Positions 6,323 through 13,482 of a stretch of DNA of 13,992 nucleotides are shown piece after piece. Under the pieces are notes generated by a model. That model was given only the letters and a program-made list of their open reading frames with translations. It made no database searches and was not told the DNA's origin. Source of the DNA: an uncultured Collinsella sp. (GTDB lineage Bacteria; Actinomycetota; Coriobacteriia; Coriobacteriales; Coriobacteriaceae); assembly GCA_900545555.1 (NCBI GenBank), contig UQZI01000056.1, positions 1 through 13,992 on the forward strand, read 5' to 3'. Both the position numbers and the translations under genes were made by a program. Positions within the stretch are counted from its first letter, which is position 1; each line of letters starts with the position of its first letter.

Positions 6323-7561
6323 CTAGCAGCTGGCGGCCACGTCCTTGGTCCAGCAGTGCACGCCGCCGCCGGACAGGTTAAGCGCGAGAGAGTCGATCAT
6401 GATGACCTTGCGATCGGGGAAGCAGCTCTCAAGAACCGCCTTGGCCTGCTCGTCCTTCTCCTTCACGACTTCGCTCATGCCTTCGTGGTAATAACGCTGG
6501 CCAAGAACGACGCCGTTGCAGATGAGGAAGTTGCAGTAGCTTGCTGCGGCATAAAAGTGAACGGGGCCTTCGGGCCAAGGGGTGCCATCCATGAACTTGC
6601 CGCCCATTTCGTCGATGAAGCCCTTATACAGCTCGTAGTCCTCGTCGCCGGGAGCGATGACAACCTCGATCGGCTCGGCAGTGGGCATGCGGACGATTTC
6701 GAAGGGCTTGCCCTCCCAGTCCGTCTCGGCGCGTAGAATCTCGTAGGCGGCGTCGATGCGACGATGCGATTCCGCGCCCGCCTTGCTCGAGGCGGCCTCC
6801 TCATCGGATACCTCGGCAAGAAGAATCTTGTTCGGGGTGATAAAGCGGCACATCTCATCGATGTGGGCGGCGAAGCTCATGCCGAAGACAGGAGTTCCAT
6901 CTTCCTTCTCGTCGAGGATGCCCAGTCGATAGTCGTCGTCCTCAAGCATAGGCTGCGGCAGCCAGATAACCTTGTTGAGGTTGTAGATGCGCTTGTACTC
7001 GGCCTCCACTTCCTCTTTTGAGAACTCGGGATTGCGCTTGCGGCATTCCGTGTCCTCGATGGCGATCAGGGTGCCGTGACCGTCAAACTCGCGGTCGCCG
7101 CCCTCCGAAACCATTTCGGAATTGACGATATCGAAGCACCCGAGCGCAACCGCCATGTGAACAGCTGCCCTGCGTGCGGACTGGCACTCTGGGGAGTTCT
7201 TGTCCCACACGCCATAATAGGTCCAAGCGGGGTTGACCATATAGGAATGGCCTTCGTCGTCGACCATGATGCTGGGGCCGTTGTCGCGAACGTAGAAGTT
7301 GGAGTCTTCGAACTGCGTAATCTGGATACGGTCGAGATCCACCCCTTCTTCTTTAAGGCGCGAGCAGGCTTCCTCGTAGGAGCCGGGGGTGCCACAGTTG
7401 AGATTGACCGTAACGTCGCCATACTCAAGCAAAGCTTTAATTACGTCAACGCAGGGCTGGCGATTATCGAAGCCCTCTGCGCGAATGTAATCGGGAAGCC
7501 ATGTCACATAGACGTTGGAGCGCTTCTCAAACTCGCCCGGCATACGATAGTTCTCGTACAT
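6323..7561 (-). CDS. agmatine deiminase-family guanidine hydrolase
   Basis: Member of the agmatine deiminase / Porphyromonas-type PAD family, which hydrolyses a guanidino group to a ureido group and ammonia. The expected catalytic residues are all present in order: D93 in V-R-D-N-G-P, E153 in S-E-G-G-D, H233 and D235 in A-A-H-I-D-E, and the nucleophile C403 in S-G-G-G-V-H-C-W-T near the C-terminus. At 412 residues it is about 40 longer than typical agmatine deiminases, with extra segments near 210-225 and 280-325, and H-I-D-E-M-C replaces the usual H-V-D-N. The ATG at 7561 is chosen for AAGGA six bases upstream; the frame runs open to 7678, but that stretch holds the operator. It is first gene of the operon, ahead of a carbamoyltransferase, which fits agmatine to carbamoylputrescine. 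Another guanidino substrate is possible. Confidence 0.85.
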   Translation of the reverse strand: MYENYRMPGEFEKRSNVYVTWLPDYIRAEGFDNRQPCVDVIKALLEYGDVTVNLNCGTPGSYEEACSRLKEEGVDLDRIQITQFEDSNFYVRDNGPSIMVDDEGHSYMVNPAWTYYGVWDKNSPECQSARRAAVHMAVALGCFDIVNSEMVSEGGDREFDGHGTLIAIEDTECRKRNPEFSKEEVEAEYKRIYNLNKVIWLPQPMLEDDDYRLGILDEKEDGTPVFGMSFAAHIDEMCRFITPNKILLAEVSDEEAASSKAGAESHRRIDAAYEILRAETDWEGKPFEIVRMPTAEPIEVVIAPGDEDYELYKGFIDEMGGKFMDGTPWPEGPVHFYAAASYCNFLICNGVVLGQRYYHEGMSEVVKEKDEQAKAVLESCFPDRKVIMIDSLALNLSGGGVHCWTKDVAASC

Positions 7562-7639
7562 GGTTGGTCCTTCCGTCGGGTTTCCCGCAATGCTGTCCGG
7601 CCGCGACAATAGCGGGGTTACACCAGCTATAGTACTACT

Positions 7640-7708
7640 ATACCTACCGTTCGGTAGGTGTTTTTGTATAATTGCCATTCGCCTGTCGATACCTACCGTT
7701 CACCGTTT
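7640..7708. promoter_or_regulatory. operator region between deiminase operon and tetR
   Basis: The divergent control region 7562-7800 has the inverted repeat ACCTACCGTTCGGTAGGT at 7642-7659, with 8-base perfect arms. The 13 bases ATACCTACCGTTC at 7640-7652 recur exactly at 7689-7701, where only the left half-site is kept. The two sites are 49 bases apart. The arm length and the place next to a TetR gene fit a TetR-family operator. A TATAAT lies at 7667-7672 between the sites on the + strand without a clear -35 box. Neither the deiminase nor the tetR promoter can be fixed with confidence. Confidence 0.7.
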
Positions 7709-7800
7709 ATAGTGGTCGTGTTTGGACACGAATTGATGTTCCGTTGCCATTCTTAATAATGTTGGCAATGCGGAAGTGATTTGCAATGGAGAAGTGAAGC

Positions 7801-8364
7801 GTGAGCACAAAGGGAAAAATATTGGACGCAATGTATGATCTTGTGGCAGAAGTCGGTTACGACAAGGCGTCCATTGGAAAAATCTGCGACCGTGTCGGTA
7901 TATCCAAGCCATCGGTGTACTACTACTTTCCCTCTAAAGAGGATATTTTCACCACGCTCTTAGATAGTATGTTTCCGACTATCGACTATCAGCGCGACTA
8001 CTCGCTAATAGTCGATAGGGACGGATTCAAGGCGGCGCTTATCGAGCTCGGCAATTCGGTTATAGGTTGCTATCGTAGTGATGAAAAGCGCCGTCGCGTG
8101 CTGGCCGAGGTCAGTATTCAGGCAAATCGAATCCCTGCAGTTCAGGAACGTCAGGCAACGGCGATCAACCGAACTATGGACGCGCTTAAAGACATCCTTC
8201 TCCATGGCCTAGAAATTGGCGCGTTTTCCGATGAAACAGACGTCATGCTGTACGTGCAGATTCTTTACACCGTACTTGAGGGAGCGAGCAATACCGTTGC
8301 CCAAGATGAAGACATCGATGAAAAGGCTGTTTGGGCAGGGATCGTCGAACTCATGTTTAAATAG
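7801..8364 (+). CDS. TetR/AcrR-family transcriptional regulator
   Basis: DNA-binding one-component regulator of 187 residues, the typical TetR size. The N-terminal helix-turn-helix is clear: K-I-L-D-A-M-Y-D-L-V-A-E-V-G-Y (6-20), then S-I-G-K-I-C-D-R-V-G-I-S-K-P-S-V-Y-Y-Y-F-P-S-K-E-D-I (24-49), the canonical TetR recognition-helix pattern. The C-terminal ligand and dimer domain is variable, as expected. The GTG start at 7801 has GGAG at 7788-7791. A nearby ATG at 7831 would cut into the first helix. It is divergent from the deiminase operon, with a matching inverted repeat between them, so it probably controls that operon, itself and the MFS gene at 9847. The inducer may be the guanidino substrate or its product. 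Its base composition looks less GC-rich than the ABC gene, by eye. Confidence 0.92.
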   Translation: MSTKGKILDAMYDLVAEVGYDKASIGKICDRVGISKPSVYYYFPSKEDIFTTLLDSMFPTIDYQRDYSLIVDRDGFKAALIELGNSVIGCYRSDEKRRRVLAEVSIQANRIPAVQERQATAINRTMDALKDILLHGLEIGAFSDETDVMLYVQILYTVLEGASNTVAQDEDIDEKAVWAGIVELMFK

Positions 8365-8468
8365 GCGCGTAATAACAGAGGCACCTTGGCAAGCGCGATG
8401 CGACGACTTGCGGGGTCGCGGAATGGTTCGAAACCCGTGTTCGCGATGATTGCAAAAGTTGTTGAATA

Positions 8469-8518
8469 GAAATTGGGGCCGATTCCAGCTATGTTGGAAT
8501 CGGCCCCAATTTCGTTTT
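8469..8518 (+). terminator. strong hairpin terminator, probably two-way
   Basis: A perfect 19-bp stem, 8469-8487 with 8495-8513, has a seven-base loop and on the + strand is followed by GTTTT. It lies about 105 bases past the tetR stop, and the MFS gene converges on it from the other side (stop at 8567). The long perfect stem suits two-way termination, though the T tail is better on the + strand. The bases between the tetR stop and the hairpin (8365-8468) hold nothing I can identify. Confidence 0.75.
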
Positions 8519-8566
8519 AACTTGCGGAGACAAATGACAGGGCTGAAGGGCAGTTCGTTGGTCAGG

Positions 8567-9847
8567 TTATTTCGCGGTAGTCTTATTGAGGATACCGGAA
8601 ACTAAAGCAAATGTCGCAATCAGAAGGTTGCAGATGATACAGAAGACGAATACTCCTTGGAAAGACCCTGCCATACCGTAAACCTTCATCATGACTGGCA
8701 TTCCGAAAGCTCCGACAACATAGCCCGCTGAGCAAATAATCGAATAGATCCTTCCAAAATCGCGTGATCCGAAGAGCGAGAGGAGAATCATCGGCATTGC
8801 AGTTCCAACGATGGCGAACATGACGTCGTTTACGCCGGCCGCGATGATGGAAACGGTCTCGTTGCTTCCGCCAAAGATGAGAAGTAGGAATGAAAGAATG
8901 CTGACTCCCGTCCATGCGACCGTTGCTTTAATAGCACCGAGCTTGTCGCATGTTTTGCCTACGAAGGGATTTAGGAAAATATCGGAGAGCGAAGCCGCCG
9001 AAACCATTAGGCTTCCCACGATGGGATTGAAGCCGACCTCGCTTGCATAGGTCGGGAACAGCTGGTTCATGCAGCAGGTGAGTTGCGCCACGCAGAGCAG
9101 AAGGGCGCAGAGAATAAAAGATGGCGTTTTCGCGGCATCGCGGAGCGCCATGCCCGAAGAGACATCTTCCTTTTCATCGGCGCTGTAGCTCTCATGGGTT
9201 TCGGAGGTAGTCTCTCCGTACGGAAGCATATTGCGATCAGAAGGCTTAAGGCGAATGATAAATGCGCTTGTGGGCAATATCATGGCTGCAGAAACGGCCG
9301 CAAGTACGATGTAACCCGTACGCCAGCCTTGCTGCTCGATGACCAGTGTAATGACAGGACTCAATAGCAGCGTGCAGAGAGAATTAACGCCCCACGCAAG
9401 GCCGATGGCAAGACCAGACGATTTACTGAACCATTGGTCAATGACATCGGACATGCAGACACCCGTTGTGAACGAAAAGCAGATGCCGATCACTGCGGCG
9501 GAGACGATGAACATCCAGACCTCGGTGTAGAACGCCATTGCGGCGCCGGCGGCAATAAGGACGAGCTCAACGCAAATATGCCATGGTTTGCCGATTACTT
9601 TTGGAATGAAACGACTCAAAAGCGGAAGCCCAAGCGCAAGGCCAAGAAGAATCGCGGTGAAATAGAAAGAGAAAGAAGTGTAGTCAAAGCCCAGGTCTTC
9701 ACATACAGGAGCGATGAATGAGCCGGCAATGATGCTGTAGGTGCCGGTTGTTCCCGCAGACATTAAACCGAGCGCAATAACGACAATCCAAGCAAATGCG
9801 CCGCTCTCACGGGGGCGGTCCTTTTCGGCTGGTGCGATGAGAGTCAT
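8567..9847 (-). CDS. MFS permease, paralog 2, under separate promoter
   Basis: Twelve-segment major facilitator permease of 426 residues, oxalate/formate antiporter-like. By eye it matches the permease at 3860-5125 along its whole length at well over half of positions. Shared stretches include VIALGLMSAGTTG, AFYTEVWMFI, MSDVIDQWF, LTCCMNQLFPTYA and GAFGMPVMMKVY. The central loop (about 205-240) is again acidic but different in sequence. The ATG at 9847 is chosen because GGAG lies five bases upstream; the longer open frame to 9922 covers the promoter and operator. It is transcribed alone towards tetR and ends at a shared terminator. The CCTACCG motif over its promoter suggests control with the deiminase operon. 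The paralogs could handle substrate and product, or differ in affinity; which one does what is not visible. Confidence 0.87.
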   Translation of the reverse strand: MTLIAPAEKDRPRESGAFAWIVVIALGLMSAGTTGTYSIIAGSFIAPVCEDLGFDYTSFSFYFTAILLGLALGLPLLSRFIPKVIGKPWHICVELVLIAAGAAMAFYTEVWMFIVSAAVIGICFSFTTGVCMSDVIDQWFSKSSGLAIGLAWGVNSLCTLLLSPVITLVIEQQGWRTGYIVLAAVSAAMILPTSAFIIRLKPSDRNMLPYGETTSETHESYSADEKEDVSSGMALRDAAKTPSFILCALLLCVAQLTCCMNQLFPTYASEVGFNPIVGSLMVSAASLSDIFLNPFVGKTCDKLGAIKATVAWTGVSILSFLLLIFGGSNETVSIIAAGVNDVMFAIVGTAMPMILLSLFGSRDFGRIYSIICSAGYVVGAFGMPVMMKVYGMAGSFQGVFVFCIICNLLIATFALVSGILNKTTAK

Positions 9848-9877
9848 GGTTACTCCGTTTCTATCGGCAATGCAACC

Positions 9878-9922
9878 TATATGCCTACCGATAGGTATAT
9901 AAAGATGGAGATTCTTCGTCAA
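9878..9922 (-). promoter_or_regulatory. promoter of MFS paralog 2 with overlapping operator
   Basis: On the - strand TTGACG (9922-9917) is followed by a 17-base spacer and TATACC (9899-9894), a good sigma-70-type promoter. The 24-bp near-palindrome at 9878-9901, with core GCCTACCGATAGGTAT, covers the -10 box and the likely start point, the place where a bound repressor would block. It keeps the CCTACCG half-site seen before the deiminase gene, but the two halves are four bases closer than in the site at 7642-7659. Identity of the binding protein is therefore inferred. Confidence 0.7.
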
Positions 9923-9976
9923 GTGTTAAGCGGGGAGCGGGGATCCTTAACGTGCCGAACGGTAATTGGGCCCCCA

Positions 9977-10007
9977 ATGCGACAAAGGGACTGTCCCTTT
10001 GTCACAT
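9977..10007. repeat. 31-bp palindromic repeat, copy 5, overlapping the ABC gene stop
   Basis: ATGCGACAAAGGGAC, one base, then GTCCCTTTGTCACAT. The single mismatch becomes a G-U pair in the - strand transcript. The first stop-codon base of the ABC transporter gene (TAA, 10009-10007 on the - strand) lies at its edge. No T run follows, so it is not a plain intrinsic terminator, but it is the only structure after this long gene. Confidence 0.88.
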
Positions 10008-13000
10008 TATTCGGAGCGTAGGGCTTCCACAGGGTCTTTCTTGGATGCGCTGCGAGCAGGCAGCAGGCCGGCAACGACCGTCAGCAGCACCGAAATTACA
10101 ATGAGCATCAGCGCGTCTTGAACGGGCAGGCTCATCAGGTTGGGCACCTGCTTGGCCGCAAGCGCCCAGGCATTAACCGGAAAGCTCACGGCCACCACGA
10201 CGACAATGGCAAAGACGCCGGCAATGAGGCCTTCGATAAAGGTCTCGGCATTAAATACGTTGGCCACGTTGCGCTTTGACGCGCCGATCGCGCGCAGGAT
10301 GCCAATCTCCTTTTTGCGCTCCAGCACGCTGATGTAGGTGATGATGCCGATCATGATGGAGCTCACCACCAAACTGATACTCACGAATGCGATGAGCACC
10401 AAGCTGATGGTGTTCACAATGTCGGTCACCGAACCCATGATGATGCCCATGTAGTCTGTGTACGTAATTGCCCGATCATCGTGGCCAGCGGCTTTGACCT
10501 GCTTGTTGTACGCATCGATATGGTCGAGTACGCGCTCTTTGGCCTCAAAGTCACGCGGGAAAATCTTGACCGAAATGGGGTCCGCCTCATCCGCATAGCC
10601 CAACGTGGTCAGATTGTTGTCGTAGGTGAGCTTCGACGCCTTGGCGTAACTCATCATGAGCGAACTCAGGTCCTCGGCGTCCATGTTGAAATGGATGGCG
10701 CGGGCAAAGACGCTCGCATCCACGCGCATGGCGCTCGCCAGGTTGGCAAAACTCGAAGACATCTGCGTAGCCATCTGTCCCATGAGCCCCGCCGCACCTG
10801 CTTTAAGCTGGGACGATACCGTCGTCGCAATCTGCTCGCTGATCGTCTTCATGACCTGGTCCATAGCCTGCTGCAGATACGGAGCCAGCTGCTTTTGCAC
10901 ATAGTCGGTCATCGCCTGCTGCAGGCGCTCGGCCAGGGCATCGCCGCCCAGCGCCCTGAGCTGAGCCAGGCATTGCTGGGCTGCGGCATCATTCTCAAGA
11001 TACGACGAGAACGCGGCGGCGAGCTTCGACGCGTCCTTAAGATCTTCGGGCGACAGCGCCTTAAACTGATCAGACTGCAAAAAGCCCTCAAACAGTTGGT
11101 TGGCAAGCGTTCCCACCTGCTGCATTTGCTCGGGCGTGAGCTCCAGACCGTCAAAGATGCCCGAGAAATCTGGGGCCGGTGCTTTTGCCATGATGCTGCT
11201 GAAGTCGATGTCCTTGCCAACGCCCGAAAGGTCAATATCCAGGCCCGACAAATCGATGCCCGAAAGATCCATGCCACCGGCAGCACCCGAGAGTGCAGAT
11301 GCATCGAACGAGAACGCGCTCTTCAACGCCGCCTCGTCCACACTGAACATGCTGCCCAGATCCACGCCCTGCTTGGCCTCGCCCTGCAGTTCATCGAAAG
11401 ACTTGCCCGTAAAGACATCCGTCTCGGAATGCGTAAGCTGCTCTTTTACGATCTGCGAATTGGCGGCGCGCTCCATAAGCTGGCGAGTCAGCGCATGCGT
11501 ATAGGCAATGCCCGGAGACAACGCGCTCGCATTGGCCGTCTCGTTCGGTCGCACCACGCCCACAATGCGCACGTCAATACCGTCGGCAACCTTGGCTTTC
11601 ATAAAGTCGGCGTCGCCAGACATGTCAGTCCACATGCCGGTCTCTTCGTTTTTGCGATAGGCATCGGCCGGCGACAACACCTTAAACGTCGTGGACAGTG
11701 CATCGTCGTAGGTAAAGTCGCTGCCGGTCTTGGGCGTCTTGACCTTGCCGTCGGCCGTCATGGCACTGTTAACCAGGTCGTTGAGCTCATCGATATCCAG
11801 CGCGCCGATACTGTAGAGCGTGTAGTCGCCCACCGTTCCGCGGCTCGAAAGCACCATCACGGCCTCGTTGGCGGACGTAGGCCAATGGCCGGCAACGACA
11901 TCGTACTGGCTGTCGAGCAGGCTCTGGTCGTCAATCATCTCGTTAAAGACCGAGGTTCCCATGGAATCCATGCTCACCGTTGCCGCCGAGCTCGCGCCTC
12001 CGCTCATGGCCTCGGTCATGGCGTTGGGCACCAGCCGGACAGGCTTCTCATCGCCATTCCCGGCACGATAGACAACCGGCGTCACGCCGTAGCCGTACTG
12101 AATGGCGTTGACCTCTTTATCGATGCCGTCGCCACCGGCATCGAGCCATGCCTTAAAGCTCGTCATGTCGTTGGACTTAACGCTTGCGAACATATCCTTT
12201 ACGGCCGTGACCACAGGGATCTTATCGGTCCCCTGAGCCTTGCCGTCGGTGCCGTCGTCGGACGAACCCTCGTTCTTGGACGTATCGTCATCCGTGGCCC
12301 CATGCCCGCCCATCATGGACGACAGGTCGTAATCTTGTTTGGAAATCGTAAGCGGGTAGCTCGAGAGTGTGTCCTCCTCGACCTTTTTGATGTAGCCGTT
12401 TACGCCATTGGAGAGCGCCAGAATCGCCGCGATGCCAATAATGCCAATCGAACCTGCAAAGGCAGTCATGGCCGTACGGCCCTTCTTGGTCATGAGGTTT
12501 CGGGCAGAAAGCCCCAGCGCCGTTACAAAGCTCATCGAGGTTTTGCGCGTGGGCTTGGCCTCGCGACGCGCGGCCTCGGCAGCATCAAAGGGATCTGAAT
12601 CGTCGGTGATCTTGCCGTCCGCCAGGGTGACGATGCGCGTGGCGTACCTGTATGCCAGCTCGGGATTGTGCGTGACCATGATGACCAAACGATCGCGCGC
12701 AACATCCTTGAGCAAATCCATGACCTGTACGGATGTCGTTGAGTCCAAGGCGCCGGTCGGCTCGTCAGCCAGCACAATCTCGGGATCGTTGATTAAGGCG
12801 CGGGCGATGGCGACGCGCTGCATCTGCCCGCCCGAAAGCTGGCTCGGGCGCTTGTCAACGTGCTCGCCCAGGCCAACTGCCTCGAGCGCCTTGCGCGCAC
12901 GCTGGCGGCGCTCGGCACGCCCCACGCCCGTGAGCGTAAGCGCCAGCTCCACGTTTTCCAAAATGGTCTGATGCGGAATGAGGTTATAGCTCTGGAACAC

Positions 13001-13261
13001 AAAGCCGATGCGATTGTTACGATAGGCGTCCCAATCGCGGTCGCTGAAGTCCTTGGTCGAGATGCCATCGATCAGCAGATCGCCAGAATCGAAATGGTCG
13101 AGTCCACCAATGACGTTGAGCATCGTAGTTTTACCCGAACCCGAGGGACCCAGGATGGCTACGAACTCGTTATCGCGAAAAGACAGGCTTACGCTGTCGA
13201 GCGCTACCTGCGTAAACGACTGCGTAACGTACCTTTTGCAAATAACTCTGAGATCCAGCAT
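10007..13261 (-). CDS. ABC transporter, fused ATPase and FtsX/MacB-type permease with giant extracytoplasmic insert
   Basis: Single-chain membrane transporter of 1084 residues. The ATPase is complete: Walker A GPSGSGKT (38-45), Q-loop Q90, signature LSGGQ (142-146), Walker B I-V-L-A-D-E (162-167), H-loop H198. A linker leads to membrane segment 1 (about 266-286), then some 650 extracytoplasmic residues, and three more membrane segments (about 952-976, 1010-1030, 1048-1066) in an FtsX domain with E-R-K-K-E-I-G-I-L-R-A-I-G-A. MacB-type proteins move lipids, peptides or toxins from the outer face by mechanotransmission; the cargo here is unknown. The insert is much larger than in MacB and has a repeated D-L-S-G segment (near 663-690) and a long helical region (near 757-848). 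ATG 13261 is preferred over TTG 13270 because GAGG lies nine bases upstream. No partner protein is adjacent. Confidence 0.9.
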   Translation of the reverse strand: MLDLRVICKRYVTQSFTQVALDSVSLSFRDNEFVAILGPSGSGKTTMLNVIGGLDHFDSGDLLIDGISTKDFSDRDWDAYRNNRIGFVFQSYNLIPHQTILENVELALTLTGVGRAERRQRARKALEAVGLGEHVDKRPSQLSGGQMQRVAIARALINDPEIVLADEPTGALDSTTSVQVMDLLKDVARDRLVIMVTHNPELAYRYATRIVTLADGKITDDSDPFDAAEAARREAKPTRKTSMSFVTALGLSARNLMTKKGRTAMTAFAGSIGIIGIAAILALSNGVNGYIKKVEEDTLSSYPLTISKQDYDLSSMMGGHGATDDDTSKNEGSSDDGTDGKAQGTDKIPVVTAVKDMFASVKSNDMTSFKAWLDAGGDGIDKEVNAIQYGYGVTPVVYRAGNGDEKPVRLVPNAMTEAMSGGASSAATVSMDSMGTSVFNEMIDDQSLLDSQYDVVAGHWPTSANEAVMVLSSRGTVGDYTLYSIGALDIDELNDLVNSAMTADGKVKTPKTGSDFTYDDALSTTFKVLSPADAYRKNEETGMWTDMSGDADFMKAKVADGIDVRIVGVVRPNETANASALSPGIAYTHALTRQLMERAANSQIVKEQLTHSETDVFTGKSFDELQGEAKQGVDLGSMFSVDEAALKSAFSFDASALSGAAGGMDLSGIDLSGLDIDLSGVGKDIDFSSIMAKAPAPDFSGIFDGLELTPEQMQQVGTLANQLFEGFLQSDQFKALSPEDLKDASKLAAAFSSYLENDAAAQQCLAQLRALGGDALAERLQQAMTDYVQKQLAPYLQQAMDQVMKTISEQIATTVSSQLKAGAAGLMGQMATQMSSSFANLASAMRVDASVFARAIHFNMDAEDLSSLMMSYAKASKLTYDNNLTTLGYADEADPISVKIFPRDFEAKERVLDHIDAYNKQVKAAGHDDRAITYTDYMGIIMGSVTDIVNTISLVLIAFVSISLVVSSIMIGIITYISVLERKKEIGILRAIGASKRNVANVFNAETFIEGLIAGVFAIVVVVAVSFPVNAWALAAKQVPNLMSLPVQDALMLIVISVLLTVVAGLLPARSASKKDPVEALRSE

Positions 13262-13382
13262 GGACGGCAACCTCTCTCGCGCGGGCGCGCTCGCCCGCTC
13301 CCCCGCCGTTCACGTTCGGCGCGTTTGTCCTACTCTATCCTCATTTTTGGCCGATACCAGTGAGGAATGTAACGAACCGCGC

Positions 13383-13425
13383 CAAAAAACGAACGGGACA
13401 GCACGCCGCATGGCGCACCATCCCG
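13383..13425 (-). terminator. intrinsic terminator for the CoA-disulfide reductase-like gene
   Basis: On the - strand a 14-bp stem (13425-13412 with 13407-13394, loop of four) is followed by GTTCGTTTTTTGG. Four of its pairs are G-U wobbles that would be A-C mismatches in a + strand transcript, so it folds well only in the - direction. It lies about 58 bases past the stop at 13483, and upstream of the ABC gene. Confidence 0.75.
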
Positions 13426-13440
13426 CATATAACATCCCCG

Positions 13441-13471
13441 ATGCGACAAAGAGGCTGTCACTTTGTCACAT
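13441..13471. repeat. 31-bp palindromic repeat, degenerate copy 6
   Basis: ATGCGACAAAGAGGC, one base, then GTCACTTTGTCACAT. The outer stem is intact apart from one position that forms G-U in the - strand transcript; two or three inner positions have drifted. It sits between the rhodanese-domain gene stop (13483) and that gene's terminator, so it is inside the 3' untranslated region. Confidence 0.75.
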
Positions 13472-13482
13472 TCCAATGCGCG

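Noticed and set aside
7562..7678. Longer N-terminus for the deiminase
   Set aside because: The added residues contain no family similarity, cross the operator inverted repeat, and the ATG at 7561 has a proper ribosome site.
8421..8450. A tRNA T-loop-like string GGTTCGAAACC past tetR, possible tRNA or attachment site
   Set aside because: The flanking bases do not form a five-base T stem and no anticodon or acceptor arm fits around it.
9848..9922. Longer N-terminus for the second MFS protein
   Set aside because: The extra codons cover a good promoter and the operator-like palindrome, and the paralog has no such extension.
10481..12598. A 705-codon open frame on the + strand opposite the ABC transporter gene
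   Set aside because: It is fully antisense to a gene with clear ATPase and FtsX motifs. The peptide is rich in Arg, His and Leu without any domain, as expected from the mirror of a high-GC coding frame.
1496..13471. The repeated 31-bp palindromes as a CRISPR array
   Set aside because: The copies are kilobases apart, spacing is irregular, and no cas gene is present.
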